DNA from: Hymenobacter frigidus
GTDB taxonomy: Bacteria > Bacteroidota > Bacteroidia > Cytophagales > Hymenobacteraceae
Reading direction: 5' to 3'
DNA: 64,000 bases
Assembly: GCF_014640435.1 (NCBI RefSeq)
Contig: NZ_BMGY01000001.1
Coordinates: 1-64,000 of the forward strand
Shown here: piece by piece, positions 25,107 through 34,079 of the stretch
Layout: the number at the start of each line of letters is the position of its first letter
Position numbering within the stretch: position 1 is the first letter of the stretch
Position numbers and translations under genes: made by a program
Notes under the pieces: generated by a model
Database searches by the model: none
What the model saw: only the letters and a program-made list of their open reading frames with translations
What the model was told of the DNA's origin: nothing

Positions 25107-26912
25107 ATGCTCCGTTCACTAGCTACTGGCCGTTTTCTTTTCTTTTTGTTGATGCTGGGCTGGGGTGCCTGCACCCTGCCGGCCCGGGCCCAGGCCACGG
25201 CCGATTCCGTTGATACCCCGGAGGCGCTGCCACCGCCCAAGCGCGAGCTGCGCGGCATGTGGATTGCCACCGTCGAAAACATTGACTGGCCCAACCAGCG
25301 CGGCCAGGCCCCCGAGCAGTACCGCCGCGACTATCGCCGCCTGCTCGATGCCGGCCAGCGCGCCGGCCTCAACGCCGTATTTGTGCAAATCCGGCCCGCG
25401 TCGGATGCCTTTTACAAGTCCGATATCGAGCCCTGGAGCAAGTGGCTGACCGGCGTGCAAGGCCGCGCCCCCATCAACGGCGACGACCCCCTGCCCTTCC
25501 TCATCACCGAAGCGCACCGGCGCGGCATGGAATTCCACGCCTGGTTCAATCCCTACCGCGCCACCATGGACTCGGTGACGCGCCGCCTGGCCCCCAACCA
25601 TCCCTACCGCCAGCACCCGCAGTGGTTTCTGCGCTACGGCGGGCAGCTGCTCTACAATCCCGGCCTGCCCGAAGTGCGCGCCCACATCACCCGCGTTATT
25701 CTCGATGTGGTGCGGCGCTACGACATCGACGCGGTGCATTTCGACGATTATTTCTACCCTTACCCGGCTCCCAACCAGGTTTTTCACGACGAAGCAGCCT
25801 TCCGCGACCACAACCCGGAGGGCATTGCCAAGCTGGCCGATTGGCGGCGCCACAACGTGAACGTGCTGATTCGGGACTTGCACGACAGCATTCAGTCGGC
25901 CAAGCGCTGGGTGAAATTCGGCATTTCGCCTTTTGGCGTCTGGATGAACAAATCGGCCGACCCGCTGGGCTCCGACACCCGCGCCGGACAGCCCTCCTAT
26001 TCCAACCTATACGCCGACTCGCGCCTGTGGCTGGAGAAAGGCTGGATTGACTACATCCTGCCGCAGCTCTACTGGAGCACCACGTTTAAGCTCGTGCCCT
26101 ACCCCGTGCTGCTCGAATGGTGGACCCGCAACCACTTCGACCGCCACCTCTACATCGGCCACGGCACCTACCGCATGCTGGAAAGCACCCGCTCGGACAC
26201 CACCTGGCGCAACCCGCGCGAGCTGCCCCGCCAGATTCGCCTCAACCGCACCTACCCCGACGAGGCCAGCGGCAGCGTATTCTTCTCGGCCAAATCACTG
26301 CTCACTAACCCGCTGCACACCACCGATTCGCTGCGACTGGCGCTGTTCCGCTACCCCGCCCTGGTGCCCACCATGCCCTGGAAAGACGCCGTGCCGCCCC
26401 TGCCCGTGGCCAACCTCACCCTGCGCCGCCTCAGCCACTACGTCACGCTGAACTGGCAGCCCGGGGCCGTGGCCCCCGACGGCGACGCGGCCACTTACTA
26501 CGTCCTCTACCGCTTCGAGGCCACCGAGCGCAGCACACCCAACGACCCGCGCCGTATTCTGGCCCTGCCCCGCCCCGCGCCCGGCTTCCCCGCCACTTTT
26601 GTGGATACCACGGCCGTGCCCGGCCAGGCCTATGCTTACTACGTCACGGCCGTGGACCGCCTGCACAACGAGAGCCGGCCCATGCGCGTGGTCACCACCG
26701 GCCACCAGGCCGCCGAGCTGGCCGTGGGGCAGTCGCCGGCCGGCGCGGCCCGCCCGGTTGCTTCGCCACCCGTGGCCACGCAGCCCGTACCGGCCCTAAC
26801 CTTGCCCACCGGCAACAGCCCCGCTAAATCGGCCCCGTTCACCAAAGTCAAAATCAAAGAGAAGCCCGCGAAGAAAAAAGGCTTCTTCGCCCGGCTGTTT
26901 GGCGGGCGGTAA
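25107..26912 (+). CDS. Secreted family-10-like glycoside hydrolase (GHL10, DUF187)
   Basis: A 601-residue exported protein. The signal peptide ends near PARAQA (about 29). The barrel begins KRELRGMWIATVENIDWP, contains LNAVFVQIRPASDAFYKS and FHAWFNPYRAT, and DIDAVHFDDYFYPYP, all typical of the YngK/GHL10 group. After about residue 430 comes a fibronectin type III-like domain (TLRRLSHYVTLNWQPGA), then a Pro/Ala linker and a basic tail ending KKKGFFARLFGGR. Glycan substrate unknown; related proteins are thought to act on peptidoglycan or uronic-acid polymers. ATG at 25107 is preferred over two preceding TTG codons. Confidence 0.88.
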   Translation: MLRSLATGRFLFFLLMLGWGACTLPARAQATADSVDTPEALPPPKRELRGMWIATVENIDWPNQRGQAPEQYRRDYRRLLDAGQRAGLNAVFVQIRPASDAFYKSDIEPWSKWLTGVQGRAPINGDDPLPFLITEAHRRGMEFHAWFNPYRATMDSVTRRLAPNHPYRQHPQWFLRYGGQLLYNPGLPEVRAHITRVILDVVRRYDIDAVHFDDYFYPYPAPNQVFHDEAAFRDHNPEGIAKLADWRRHNVNVLIRDLHDSIQSAKRWVKFGISPFGVWMNKSADPLGSDTRAGQPSYSNLYADSRLWLEKGWIDYILPQLYWSTTFKLVPYPVLLEWWTRNHFDRHLYIGHGTYRMLESTRSDTTWRNPRELPRQIRLNRTYPDEASGSVFFSAKSLLTNPLHTTDSLRLALFRYPALVPTMPWKDAVPPLPVANLTLRRLSHYVTLNWQPGAVAPDGDAATYYVLYRFEATERSTPNDPRRILALPRPAPGFPATFVDTTAVPGQAYAYYVTAVDRLHNESRPMRVVTTGHQAAELAVGQSPAGAARPVASPPVATQPVPALTLPTGNSPAKSAPFTKVKIKEKPAKKKGFFARLFGGR

Positions 26913-27031
26913 GTAGTCGTGCAGGAGTAACCGTGCAAATGGCGCGGCCTGTTTCCTCCATACCGGGTGAACGGCCTTGGGCTGGTACTGTCATCGTGTT
27001 TTTTGTACCCCGTTCCTTTCTCTTTCACCCC

Positions 27032-28951
27032 ATGACGCCACCCGACGCCCACCCGGCCCCCATTGCCGCTACCGTTTACCCGGATTCTGAAGTAGCATCG
27101 GCGGCCGTGGCCGAGCAGATTGCCGGACTCATTCGCAATCGTGCGGCTGAGGGCAAAACCTGCGTGCTGGGCCTGGCCACAGGCTCCTCGCCTACCCGGG
27201 TGTATGAGGAACTGGTGCGCCTGCACCGCGAGGAGGGTTTGAGTTTCCAGAACGTAGTGAGCTTTAATCTGGACGAGTATTACCCCATGGCCCCGGACTC
27301 GCTGCAGAGCTATGTGCGCTTCATGCGAGAGTACTTGTTCGACCACATTGATATCAAGCCCGAGAACGTGCACATTCCCAATGGCACGGTGCCACCCGAG
27401 CAGGTAAACGCGTTTTGTCAGCGCTACGAAGCGCAGATTCGGGAAGCCGGCGGCATTGACTTGCAGCTGCTCGGCATCGGCCGCACCGGCCACATCGGCT
27501 TCAATGAGCCCGGCTCCGGCCCGGCCTCGCGCACCCGCCTTATCACCCTCGACCACGTCACGCGCACCGACGCGGCCTCGGATTTTTACGGCGAGGAAAA
27601 CGTGCCACGCCGCGCCCTGACCATGGGCGTGGGCACCATCCTCGAAGCCCGGCACATCGTGCTTTTGGCCTGGGGCGAGGGTAAGGCCGCCGTAGTGAAG
27701 CGCATGGTGGAAGGCGAGGTGACCGACACCGTGCCCGCCACTTACCTGCAGCGCCACCCCTCCGTGCAGGTGGTGCTCGACGAAGCCGCCGGGGCCGAGC
27801 TCACGCCCCGCAAAACCCCCTGGCTGCTGGGCCTGCCCTGCAACTGGCACGACCCGGCCCTGGTGCGCAAAGCCCTCACCTGGCTGGCCCGCACCGTGAC
27901 CAAACCCATTCTGAAGCTCACTGACGAGGACTACAACGAGAACGGCCTTTCGGAGCTGCTGGCCCAGTCCGGTCCGGCCTACGACATCAATATCCGGGTC
28001 TTTAATGAGCTGCAGCACACCATCACGGGCTGGCCCGGCGGTAAGCCCCACGCCGACGACACCAACCGCCCCGAGCGCGCCGCGCCGTTCCCCAAGCGCG
28101 TGCTCATCTTCAGTCCGCACCCTGATGACGACGTGATTTCGATGGGCGGTACCTTGCTCCGCCTCGTCGACCAGGGCCACGAAGTGCACGTGGCCTACCA
28201 GACGTCGGGCAACATTGCTGTGTTTGATGAGGAAGCGTTGCGCTTCGCGGATTTCGCGGCCGAGTACGACCTGAATTTTCAGCAGAATGACCCGGCCGGG
28301 GAGCAGTTCTACCAGCGCGTGTCTGATTTCCTGCGCGACAAAGCCCCCGGCCAAGTCGACTCCGCCGAGGTGCAACGCCTGAAGGGCGTGATTCGGCGAG
28401 GCGAGGCGCGGGCCGCCCTCCGCTACGCCGGCCTCGACCCCGCCACCCGCGCCCACTTTCAGGACCTGCCGTTCTACGAAACCGGCCGCGTGCGCAAGAA
28501 GCCGCTCGGCGACGAGGACATTCGCCTCACCATGGAACTGCTGAATCGCATTCAGCCCCAGCAGATTTACGCCGCCGGCGACCTGAGCGACCCGCACGGC
28601 ACCCACCGCGTGTGCCTGGCGGCCATTTTCCAGAGCATTCAGCAGCTGAAAGCCTCCGGCACCGCCTGGCTCGACGACTGCTGGGTGTGGCTCTACCGCG
28701 GCGCCTGGCAGGAATGGGACATCGACCAAATTGAGATGGCCGTACCGCTCTCGCCGCAGGAACTCACGCGCAAGCGCCGCGCCATCTTCAAGCACCAGAG
28801 CCAGAAGGACCGACCGCTCTTTCCCGGTGCCGATCAGCGCGAGTTCTGGCAGCGCAGCGAGGCCCGCAACCGCACCACCGCCAAGCTCTACGACCAACTG
28901 GGCCTGCCGGAATACGAGGGCATTGAGGCCTTTGTAAGGTGGGAGTTTTAA
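27032..28951 (+). CDS. nagB: Glucosamine-6-phosphate deaminase fused to a PIG-L/LmbE deacetylase domain
   Basis: A 639-residue cytoplasmic fusion. The N-terminal half is NagB, converting glucosamine-6-phosphate to fructose-6-phosphate and ammonia: VSFNLDEYYPM and LLGIGRTGHIGFNEPG are the active-site segments. From about residue 350 a PIG-L-type domain follows, with metal site SPHPDDDVISMGG and a later DLSDPHGTHRVC. The arrangement is known in Bacteroidota and suggests coupled deacetylation and deamination of amino sugars. The ATG at 27032 fits NagB; 33 upstream codons do not. Confidence 0.93.
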   Translation: MTPPDAHPAPIAATVYPDSEVASAAVAEQIAGLIRNRAAEGKTCVLGLATGSSPTRVYEELVRLHREEGLSFQNVVSFNLDEYYPMAPDSLQSYVRFMREYLFDHIDIKPENVHIPNGTVPPEQVNAFCQRYEAQIREAGGIDLQLLGIGRTGHIGFNEPGSGPASRTRLITLDHVTRTDAASDFYGEENVPRRALTMGVGTILEARHIVLLAWGEGKAAVVKRMVEGEVTDTVPATYLQRHPSVQVVLDEAAGAELTPRKTPWLLGLPCNWHDPALVRKALTWLARTVTKPILKLTDEDYNENGLSELLAQSGPAYDINIRVFNELQHTITGWPGGKPHADDTNRPERAAPFPKRVLIFSPHPDDDVISMGGTLLRLVDQGHEVHVAYQTSGNIAVFDEEALRFADFAAEYDLNFQQNDPAGEQFYQRVSDFLRDKAPGQVDSAEVQRLKGVIRRGEARAALRYAGLDPATRAHFQDLPFYETGRVRKKPLGDEDIRLTMELLNRIQPQQIYAAGDLSDPHGTHRVCLAAIFQSIQQLKASGTAWLDDCWVWLYRGAWQEWDIDQIEMAVPLSPQELTRKRRAIFKHQSQKDRPLFPGADQREFWQRSEARNRTTAKLYDQLGLPEYEGIEAFVRWEF

Positions 28952-28971
28952 GCAAAAAGCCCCCGAAGAAA

Positions 28972-29070
28972 ACCGTCATGCCGAGCGCAGCCGAGGCATC
29001 TCGCGGGCAGCCGTGACCTAATCCTTGAACGATGCCCGCGAGATGCCTCGGCTGCGGTCGGCATGACGGT
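28972..29070. repeat. REP-like palindrome, copy 1 (nested in a terminator-like hairpin)
   Basis: The arms (28972-29009 and 29033-29070) match at 37 of 38 positions; the core is CCGAGCGCAGCCGAGGCATC. Outside it, AAAAAGCCCCCGAA on the left and TTTTCGGGTTGCTTTTTT on the right form an outer stem that would be the nagB terminator. Confidence 0.85.
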
Positions 29071-29118
29071 CTCTATTTTCGGGTTGCTTTTTTGTCTTTC
29101 CATTAATTTAATGCGCTC

Positions 29119-30330
29119 TTGAACCCCTACCTCGCCCGCCTGTGCCGCCTGGCCAGCCAGCCCAGCCGCCGCATCATCGGCCTGATGTCGGGCACCTCAC
29201 TCGATGGGCTGGACGTGGCGCTGTGCCGGCTGGAAGGCCACGGCCCCAGCACTAAGCTCATGCTGGAGCATTTTGCCACCGTACCATACGATAATGATAC
29301 CCGCGACCGCATCCGCACGGTGTTTGCCCGCGAGCAGGTGAGCCTGGAGTACCTCACGCTGCTCAACCCCTGGCTGGGCCGGCTGCACGCCGCTGCCGTG
29401 CTGCGCTGTCTGCACGAGTGGCAGGTCAACCCCGCCGAAGTGGACCTGGTAGCCAGCCACGGCCAGACCGTGTACCACGCCCCCCGCCACCAGCACCAGC
29501 GCCCAGATTTCCCCCAAAACGCCACCCTGCAGCTCGGCGACGGCGACCACGTGGCCGTGGGCACGGGCATCATCACCCTCAGCGACTTCCGCCAGAAGCA
29601 CGTAGCGGCTGGCGGCGAAGGCGCGCCCCTGGCCGCCTACGGCGACTTTCTACTCCTGAGCAGCCCCGATGAAGAACGACTGCTGCTCAATCTCGGCGGC
29701 ATTGCCAATTTCACCTACCTACCCCGCGCCGGGGGCGACGCCAGCACGGCGTTCAGCACCGACACCGGCCCCGGCAACACCCTACTAGATGCCGTGGTAC
29801 GCACCGCCCGGCCCGGCCAGCAATTTGATGAAGACGGCCGCCTGGCGCTGGCTGGCCAAGTTCACCCGGCCCTGCTGGCCGCCTTGCTTGACCACGTATT
29901 CTTTGCCGCACCCCTCCCCAAAACCACCGGTCCCGAGCTTTTCGGAGCTGCTTACCTCACGGCCGCACATCAAATTAGCGGCACAGCTGCGCTGAGTCTG
30001 GAGGACACGCTGGCTACCCTAGCCGAATTTAGCGCCGTGGGCGTGGCCCGGGCCGTGCAGGCGGCTTTCACCACGCGCGCGGCCCCGGCGGCCGTGTACC
30101 TCAGTGGCGGCGGGGCACACAATCCCGCCTTGCGGGCCGCCCTGGCACACCACCTTCCTGGCGCCCGCTTCGCCTCTACTGATGAATTGGGAGTGCCTGG
30201 CGATGCCAAAGAGGCCATATTATTTGCCGTGCTGGCCAACGAGGCCGTGGCGGGCCAGCCGATTGCCATCGGGGCCGGCCGGCAGCGCGTGCCCGCCGTG
30301 GGCATGGGCAAGATTTCCTTACCGGGCTGA
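29119..30330 (+). CDS. anmK: Anhydro-N-acetylmuramic acid kinase
   Basis: Converts 1,6-anhydro-MurNAc plus ATP to MurNAc-6-phosphate in peptidoglycan recycling. The 403-residue product has the family start RIIGLMSGTSLDGLDVAL, the catalytic Asp region ASHGQTVYH, and LLLNLGGIANFTYLP with FSTDTGPGNTLLDA. Late GGGAHNPALRAAL and GVPGDAKEAILFAVLANE motifs are also present. The start is a TTG at 29119; the ATG eight bases upstream is out of frame and ends at once. Flanked by REP-like elements on both sides. Confidence 0.94.
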   Translation: MNPYLARLCRLASQPSRRIIGLMSGTSLDGLDVALCRLEGHGPSTKLMLEHFATVPYDNDTRDRIRTVFAREQVSLEYLTLLNPWLGRLHAAAVLRCLHEWQVNPAEVDLVASHGQTVYHAPRHQHQRPDFPQNATLQLGDGDHVAVGTGIITLSDFRQKHVAAGGEGAPLAAYGDFLLLSSPDEERLLLNLGGIANFTYLPRAGGDASTAFSTDTGPGNTLLDAVVRTARPGQQFDEDGRLALAGQVHPALLAALLDHVFFAAPLPKTTGPELFGAAYLTAAHQISGTAALSLEDTLATLAEFSAVGVARAVQAAFTTRAAPAAVYLSGGGAHNPALRAALAHHLPGARFASTDELGVPGDAKEAILFAVLANEAVAGQPIAIGAGRQRVPAVGMGKISLPG

Positions 30331-30339
30331 GAAAAGAAC

Positions 30340-30431
30340 CGTCATGCTGAGCGAAGTCGAAGCATCTCGACCACGTAAGTAATTCGGTTTACTATCACGG
30401 TCAAGATGCTTCGACTTCGCTCAGCATGACG
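30340..30431. repeat. REP-like palindrome, copy 2
   Basis: Perfect 28-base arms at 30340-30367 and 30404-30431 with core GCTGAGCGAAGTCGAAGCAT. It fills most of the gap between anmK and the next gene and could terminate transcription or shield the anmK mRNA end. Confidence 0.9.
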
Positions 30432-30462
30432 TTTTTGTAAGCTAATACCATAGATTCATACC

Positions 30463-31644
30463 ATGCAGCGCACTACCCAGGCAGCCGAAGCTACCACCGG
30501 CACCACTCCGCTGGCCGAGGCCTCGCAGCCCGGCCGCCTCATCAGCCTCGACGTGTTCCGGGGCCTCACCGTGATGGCCATGATTCTGGTGAACAACCCC
30601 GGCGACTGGGGCCACATTTACCCGCCGCTGGAGCACGCCGAGTGGAACGGCTGCACGCCCACCGACCTCATATTTCCGTTTTTTCTGTTCATCGTAGGCG
30701 TGAGCCTGGTATATGCCCTGGATGGCGCGAAACACCAGGGCGGGCCGCAGGGTGCGGTGCTGCTGCGCGTGTTGCGGCGGGCGGCCGTACTGTTTGGGCT
30801 AGGTCTGCTGCTTTCGCTGTACCCTAAGTTCGACTTCTCGGTGGTGCGGGTGATGGGCGTGCTGCAGCGCATTGCGCTGGTATTTCTGGGGTGCAGCTTC
30901 ATCTTCCTAAAAACCAGCTGGCGCACCCAGATTTGGCTGCTGGTCAGCTTTCTGGTAGGCTACGCGGTGCTGATGCAGCTGGTGCTCGTGCCCGGCTTCG
31001 GCCCCGCCAACCTGGAGCCCGCTACCAACCTCGGGGCCTGGCTCGACCGCCTGGTTTTCAGCGAAGCCCACCTCTGGAAACAAAGCAAAACCTGGGACCC
31101 CGAAGGCCTGCTCGGCACCCTGCCGGCCCTGGGCACCGGGCTGCTGGGCGGCCTCACCGCGCAGTGGCTGCGGCGGCGCGACCAGGAGCCCGCTGCCAAA
31201 GTGGCCTGGCTGTTCGTGGCCGGCGGGGCCATTACCTTGGCAGGCCTCATCTGGGCGCCGTGGTTTCCCATCAACAAAGCCCTGTGGAGCAGCCCCTACG
31301 TGCTTTATACCGGCGGGCTGGCCATGACCGGGCTGGCGGCGCTCTACTGGATATGCGACGTGCAGGGCCACCGCGGCTGGACGCGCCCGGCGCTGGTTTA
31401 CGGCGTCAACGCCGTGTTGGTGTTCTGCCTGTCGGCGTTGCTCTCGCGCACGTTTGGCCTATTCAAGCTGCTGGGCCCGGCCGGCAACCCCTTGGGCCTC
31501 AAAGAATGGCTCTATGAATGGGGCATTGCGCCGTACTTCCACGACCCGCGCAATGCCTCGCTGGTGGGAGCTTTCCTGCTGATTATTATTTGGTTTGGGA
31601 TTCTAAATTGGATGTATAAGAAAGGCGTGGTAGTGAAGGTTTAA
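30463..31644 (+). CDS. NagX-like acyltransferase-family membrane protein (HGSNAT/DUF5009 type)
   Basis: A 393-residue polytopic membrane protein. It begins with a cytosolic tail and SLDVFRGLTVMAMILVNNPGDW, which is typical of the HGSNAT/NagX family, where the Asn-Pro-Gly stretch and WNGCTPTDLIFPFFLFIVGVS follow. About ten hydrophobic helices are visible. Relatives N-acetylate or transport amino sugars, and NagX genes accompany N-acetylglucosamine use. Its place after nagB and anmK agrees with that; the exact activity is inferred. Confidence 0.87.
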   Translation: MQRTTQAAEATTGTTPLAEASQPGRLISLDVFRGLTVMAMILVNNPGDWGHIYPPLEHAEWNGCTPTDLIFPFFLFIVGVSLVYALDGAKHQGGPQGAVLLRVLRRAAVLFGLGLLLSLYPKFDFSVVRVMGVLQRIALVFLGCSFIFLKTSWRTQIWLLVSFLVGYAVLMQLVLVPGFGPANLEPATNLGAWLDRLVFSEAHLWKQSKTWDPEGLLGTLPALGTGLLGGLTAQWLRRRDQEPAAKVAWLFVAGGAITLAGLIWAPWFPINKALWSSPYVLYTGGLAMTGLAALYWICDVQGHRGWTRPALVYGVNAVLVFCLSALLSRTFGLFKLLGPAGNPLGLKEWLYEWGIAPYFHDPRNASLVGAFLLIIIWFGILNWMYKKGVVVKV

Positions 31645-31708
31645 GCAGTTGTTTCGGCTTGCCTGAGTGAGTCCGCTCAGCAGCTACGATAATTAGGTTT
31701 GATTTAAA

Positions 31709-31738
31709 TTGCATTATTATATTAAATTTTTATATTTG
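31709..31738 (+). promoter_or_regulatory. Promoter for haloperoxidase gene (TTG-N19-TAtaTTTG)
   Basis: TTG at 31709-31711 and TATATTTG at 31731-31738, 19 bases apart, in a locally AT-rich stretch. The ATG at 31773 gives a leader of about 30 bases. Confidence 0.8.
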
Positions 31739-31772
31739 TGCCGTTGCTTTTCTCTCCTTCTTTCTGCGAAAC

Positions 31773-33137
31773 ATGGCACTTACCCCACTCACGTTGGCTT
31801 GGCCAACGGCTTTTTCTGCGCGGCCCATCGGGCCGCTGGCTTTGGCGGGGGCCTTGTTGCTGAACGGCTGTAGCCGCGACGCGGAACAGCCCGGGCCCGC
31901 ATCGCCAACCGCCGAAACCTACACCGCTGACGTAGCCACCAAATGGACCGACCTGGAGCTGCGGCTGATAAAAAATGGCACCGGCTTCACGCCGCCAGTG
32001 GCATCGCGGGCGCTGGCCTACGCCGGGGTGGCGCTCTACGAAGCCGTGGCACCGGGCATGGTGGCTAATCAGTCACTCGCAGGCCAGCTCACCGGCCTGA
32101 GCACGCTGCCCAAACCCGAAGCCGGGCAATCCTACAACTGGGCCGTAGCCGCCAACGCCGCCGAAGCCCTCATCATCAAAAGCCTGTTCGGCAACGCCAC
32201 GCCAGCCCAACGCACCACCATCGACTCGCTGGAAACCGCCCTGAACCTGCCCTACCGCACCGCTGCGGAGTTTGACCGCTCGGTGAAATACGGGCAGCAG
32301 ATAGCCCAGGCCGTGTTCAACTGGTCGCGCACCGATGGCGGCCACGAAGGTTACCTCAGCAACCAGCCCACTTCTTTTGTGCCGCCCGTGGGCGTAGGCC
32401 TATGGGTGCCGGCCAACGGTACTTCGGGCCGCGCCGTGCAGCCCTACTGGGGCCAGAACCGCCTGTTCGTGCCGGCCAATGCCACCATGCCCATGCCGGG
32501 CCTGTCGTATTCCTACTCCACGCAGCCGGGCTCAGCCTACCACGCGCAAGTGCAGGAGGTGTATAATACCAGCCGCAGCCTGACGGCGGCACAGCGCACC
32601 ATTGCCACTTACTGGGCCGATGGCGGCCAGACTATCAGCCCACCCGGCCATTCCATCAGCATCACCAGCATCGTGCTGCGTAGCCGCAACGCTACGCTGG
32701 CAACCGCCGCCGAGGCCTACGCCCGCGTGGGCATGGCCGTATCGGATGCCTTTGTGAGTTGCTGGAAGTGCAAGTATCAGTACAACTGGGAGCGGCCCAT
32801 CACGGCCGTGCAAGCTATGTTCAACCCCGCTTGGCAGCCCCTGCTGGCCACGCCCCCATTTCCGGAGTTCGTATCGGGCCACTCCGCGCAGTCCAGGGCC
32901 GCCGCCCAGGTGCTAAGCGACCTGTTTGGGTCCCAAACCGCTTTCGTTGATAATACCCACCAGGCCCGGGGGGCTGGCTACGAGCCCCGCGCCTTCGCCA
33001 GCTTCGCCGCCTTTGCCGATGAGGCGGCTGTTTCGCGGCTCTACGGCGGTATTCATTTTCGCAGCGCCAACGAAGTGGGACTCACCGAAGGCCAGAAAAT
33101 GGGGCGCAATGTGAGTGCGCTGCGCTTTAAGCGCTAA
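31773..33137 (+). CDS. Vanadium-dependent haloperoxidase / PAP2-like lipoprotein
   Basis: A 454-residue exported protein with a lipobox-like signal (LALAGALLLNGCSRD). The C-terminal half has the three phosphate/vanadate-binding motifs of the vanadium chloroperoxidase and PAP2 superfamily: K-X6-RP in KYQYNWERPI (about 333-342), FVSGHSAQ (about 366-373) and SRLYGGIHF (about 420-428, catalytic His). It may be a haloperoxidase or a phosphatase; sequence alone does not tell. It has its own strong promoter. Confidence 0.88.
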   Translation: MALTPLTLAWPTAFSARPIGPLALAGALLLNGCSRDAEQPGPASPTAETYTADVATKWTDLELRLIKNGTGFTPPVASRALAYAGVALYEAVAPGMVANQSLAGQLTGLSTLPKPEAGQSYNWAVAANAAEALIIKSLFGNATPAQRTTIDSLETALNLPYRTAAEFDRSVKYGQQIAQAVFNWSRTDGGHEGYLSNQPTSFVPPVGVGLWVPANGTSGRAVQPYWGQNRLFVPANATMPMPGLSYSYSTQPGSAYHAQVQEVYNTSRSLTAAQRTIATYWADGGQTISPPGHSISITSIVLRSRNATLATAAEAYARVGMAVSDAFVSCWKCKYQYNWERPITAVQAMFNPAWQPLLATPPFPEFVSGHSAQSRAAAQVLSDLFGSQTAFVDNTHQARGAGYEPRAFASFAAFADEAAVSRLYGGIHFRSANEVGLTEGQKMGRNVSALRFKR

Positions 33138-33151
33138 TCTGGTCAACACTC

Positions 33152-33216
33152 AGAACGACAAGTTGGGTGAGGTTGAAGCAGGAAACGTGCTTCGACTTCG
33201 CCCGGCCTGTCGTTCT
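33152..33216. repeat. Degenerate REP-like palindrome, copy 3
   Basis: AGAACGACA and TGTCGTTCT close the ends, with GAGGTTGAAGCA facing TGCTTCGACTTC inside. The inner arm GCTTCGACTTCG equals that of copy 2, but the outer arms differ, so this is a diverged or distinct relative. Confidence 0.6.
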
Positions 33217-33243
33217 TTACAGTTCAGACCAAGTTAGCTTTTC

Positions 33244-34044
33244 ATGAAAATTCTTATCATCGGGGGCGGCAACATGGGCCTGACCTATGCCCGCAGCTTT
33301 GCCCGGGCCCACGTTACGTCGCGGCTCGATTTGCGACTACTGGCCCGCTCGCCCGAGCGGGTAGCGGCCCTGGCCGCCCACGAAATAGGTACCGTGTGGG
33401 GCCACCCGGCCGAGTGCGTGCCGGGGGCCGACTTGCTCATTCTGGCCGTGAAGCCCCAGGACTCGCCCACTTTGTTCGAAGCCCTGCGCGGGCTGGTGCA
33501 GCCGCAGCAAGTGGTGCTCAGCATCATGGCCGGCGTCCGGATTGACACCTTGCGGGAGGCGTTGGGCACGCCCAAAATCATTCGGGCCATGCCCAACCTG
33601 CCGGCGCAAATCGGCATGGGCATGACGGCCTTCACCAGCACCGACGCCGTGACCCGCGCCGAGCTGGTGCAGGTGCAAAACCTGCTCTCGACCACCGGCA
33701 AAACCGTGTACGTTGAAGAAGAAGCGGCCATTGATGCCAGTACGGCCATTTCGGGCAGCGGCCCGGCCTACGTGTACTACTGCATGGAAGCCCTGATGGC
33801 AGCCGCCGGCCAGATGGGTTTCACCGGAGCCGAGGCCGAGCTGCTGGTGAGCCAGACCTTCCGCGGGGCCGTGGAGCTATACTCGCAGTCGGGCCTGAGC
33901 TGCGAAGACTGGATTGCCAAAGTAGCCTCCAAGGGCGGCACCACCGAGGCCGCGCTGGGGGCCTTCGGGGTGGGCGCAGTGCGCGAAGGACTCATGGCCG
34001 GGGCCAGCGCCGCCCGCGACCGGGCCGAGGAGCTGGGACGGTAA
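33244..34044 (+). CDS. proC: Pyrroline-5-carboxylate reductase
   Basis: Last step of proline synthesis, reducing pyrroline-5-carboxylate with NAD(P)H. The 266-residue protein begins MKILIIGGGNMGLTYARS and shows LILAVKPQD, RAMPNLPAQIGMGMTAF, AISGSGPAYVYYCMEALMAA and, near the end, ASKGGTTEAALGAF, all diagnostic of ProC. ATG start at 33244. It converges with the acyl-CoA ligase gene with 35 bases between stops. Confidence 0.96.
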   Translation: MKILIIGGGNMGLTYARSFARAHVTSRLDLRLLARSPERVAALAAHEIGTVWGHPAECVPGADLLILAVKPQDSPTLFEALRGLVQPQQVVLSIMAGVRIDTLREALGTPKIIRAMPNLPAQIGMGMTAFTSTDAVTRAELVQVQNLLSTTGKTVYVEEEAAIDASTAISGSGPAYVYYCMEALMAAAGQMGFTGAEAELLVSQTFRGAVELYSQSGLSCEDWIAKVASKGGTTEAALGAFGVGAVREGLMAGASAARDRAEELGR

Positions 34045-34079
34045 TTGGCAGCCAATTCCCCGGAAACACCCTCTTCTGC

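Noticed and set aside
26639..28897. A 752-codon open frame on the minus strand opposite nagB
   Set aside because: It lies antisense to a gene with clear NagB and PIG-L motifs. Long antisense frames are expected in GC-rich DNA, and its residues show no domain.
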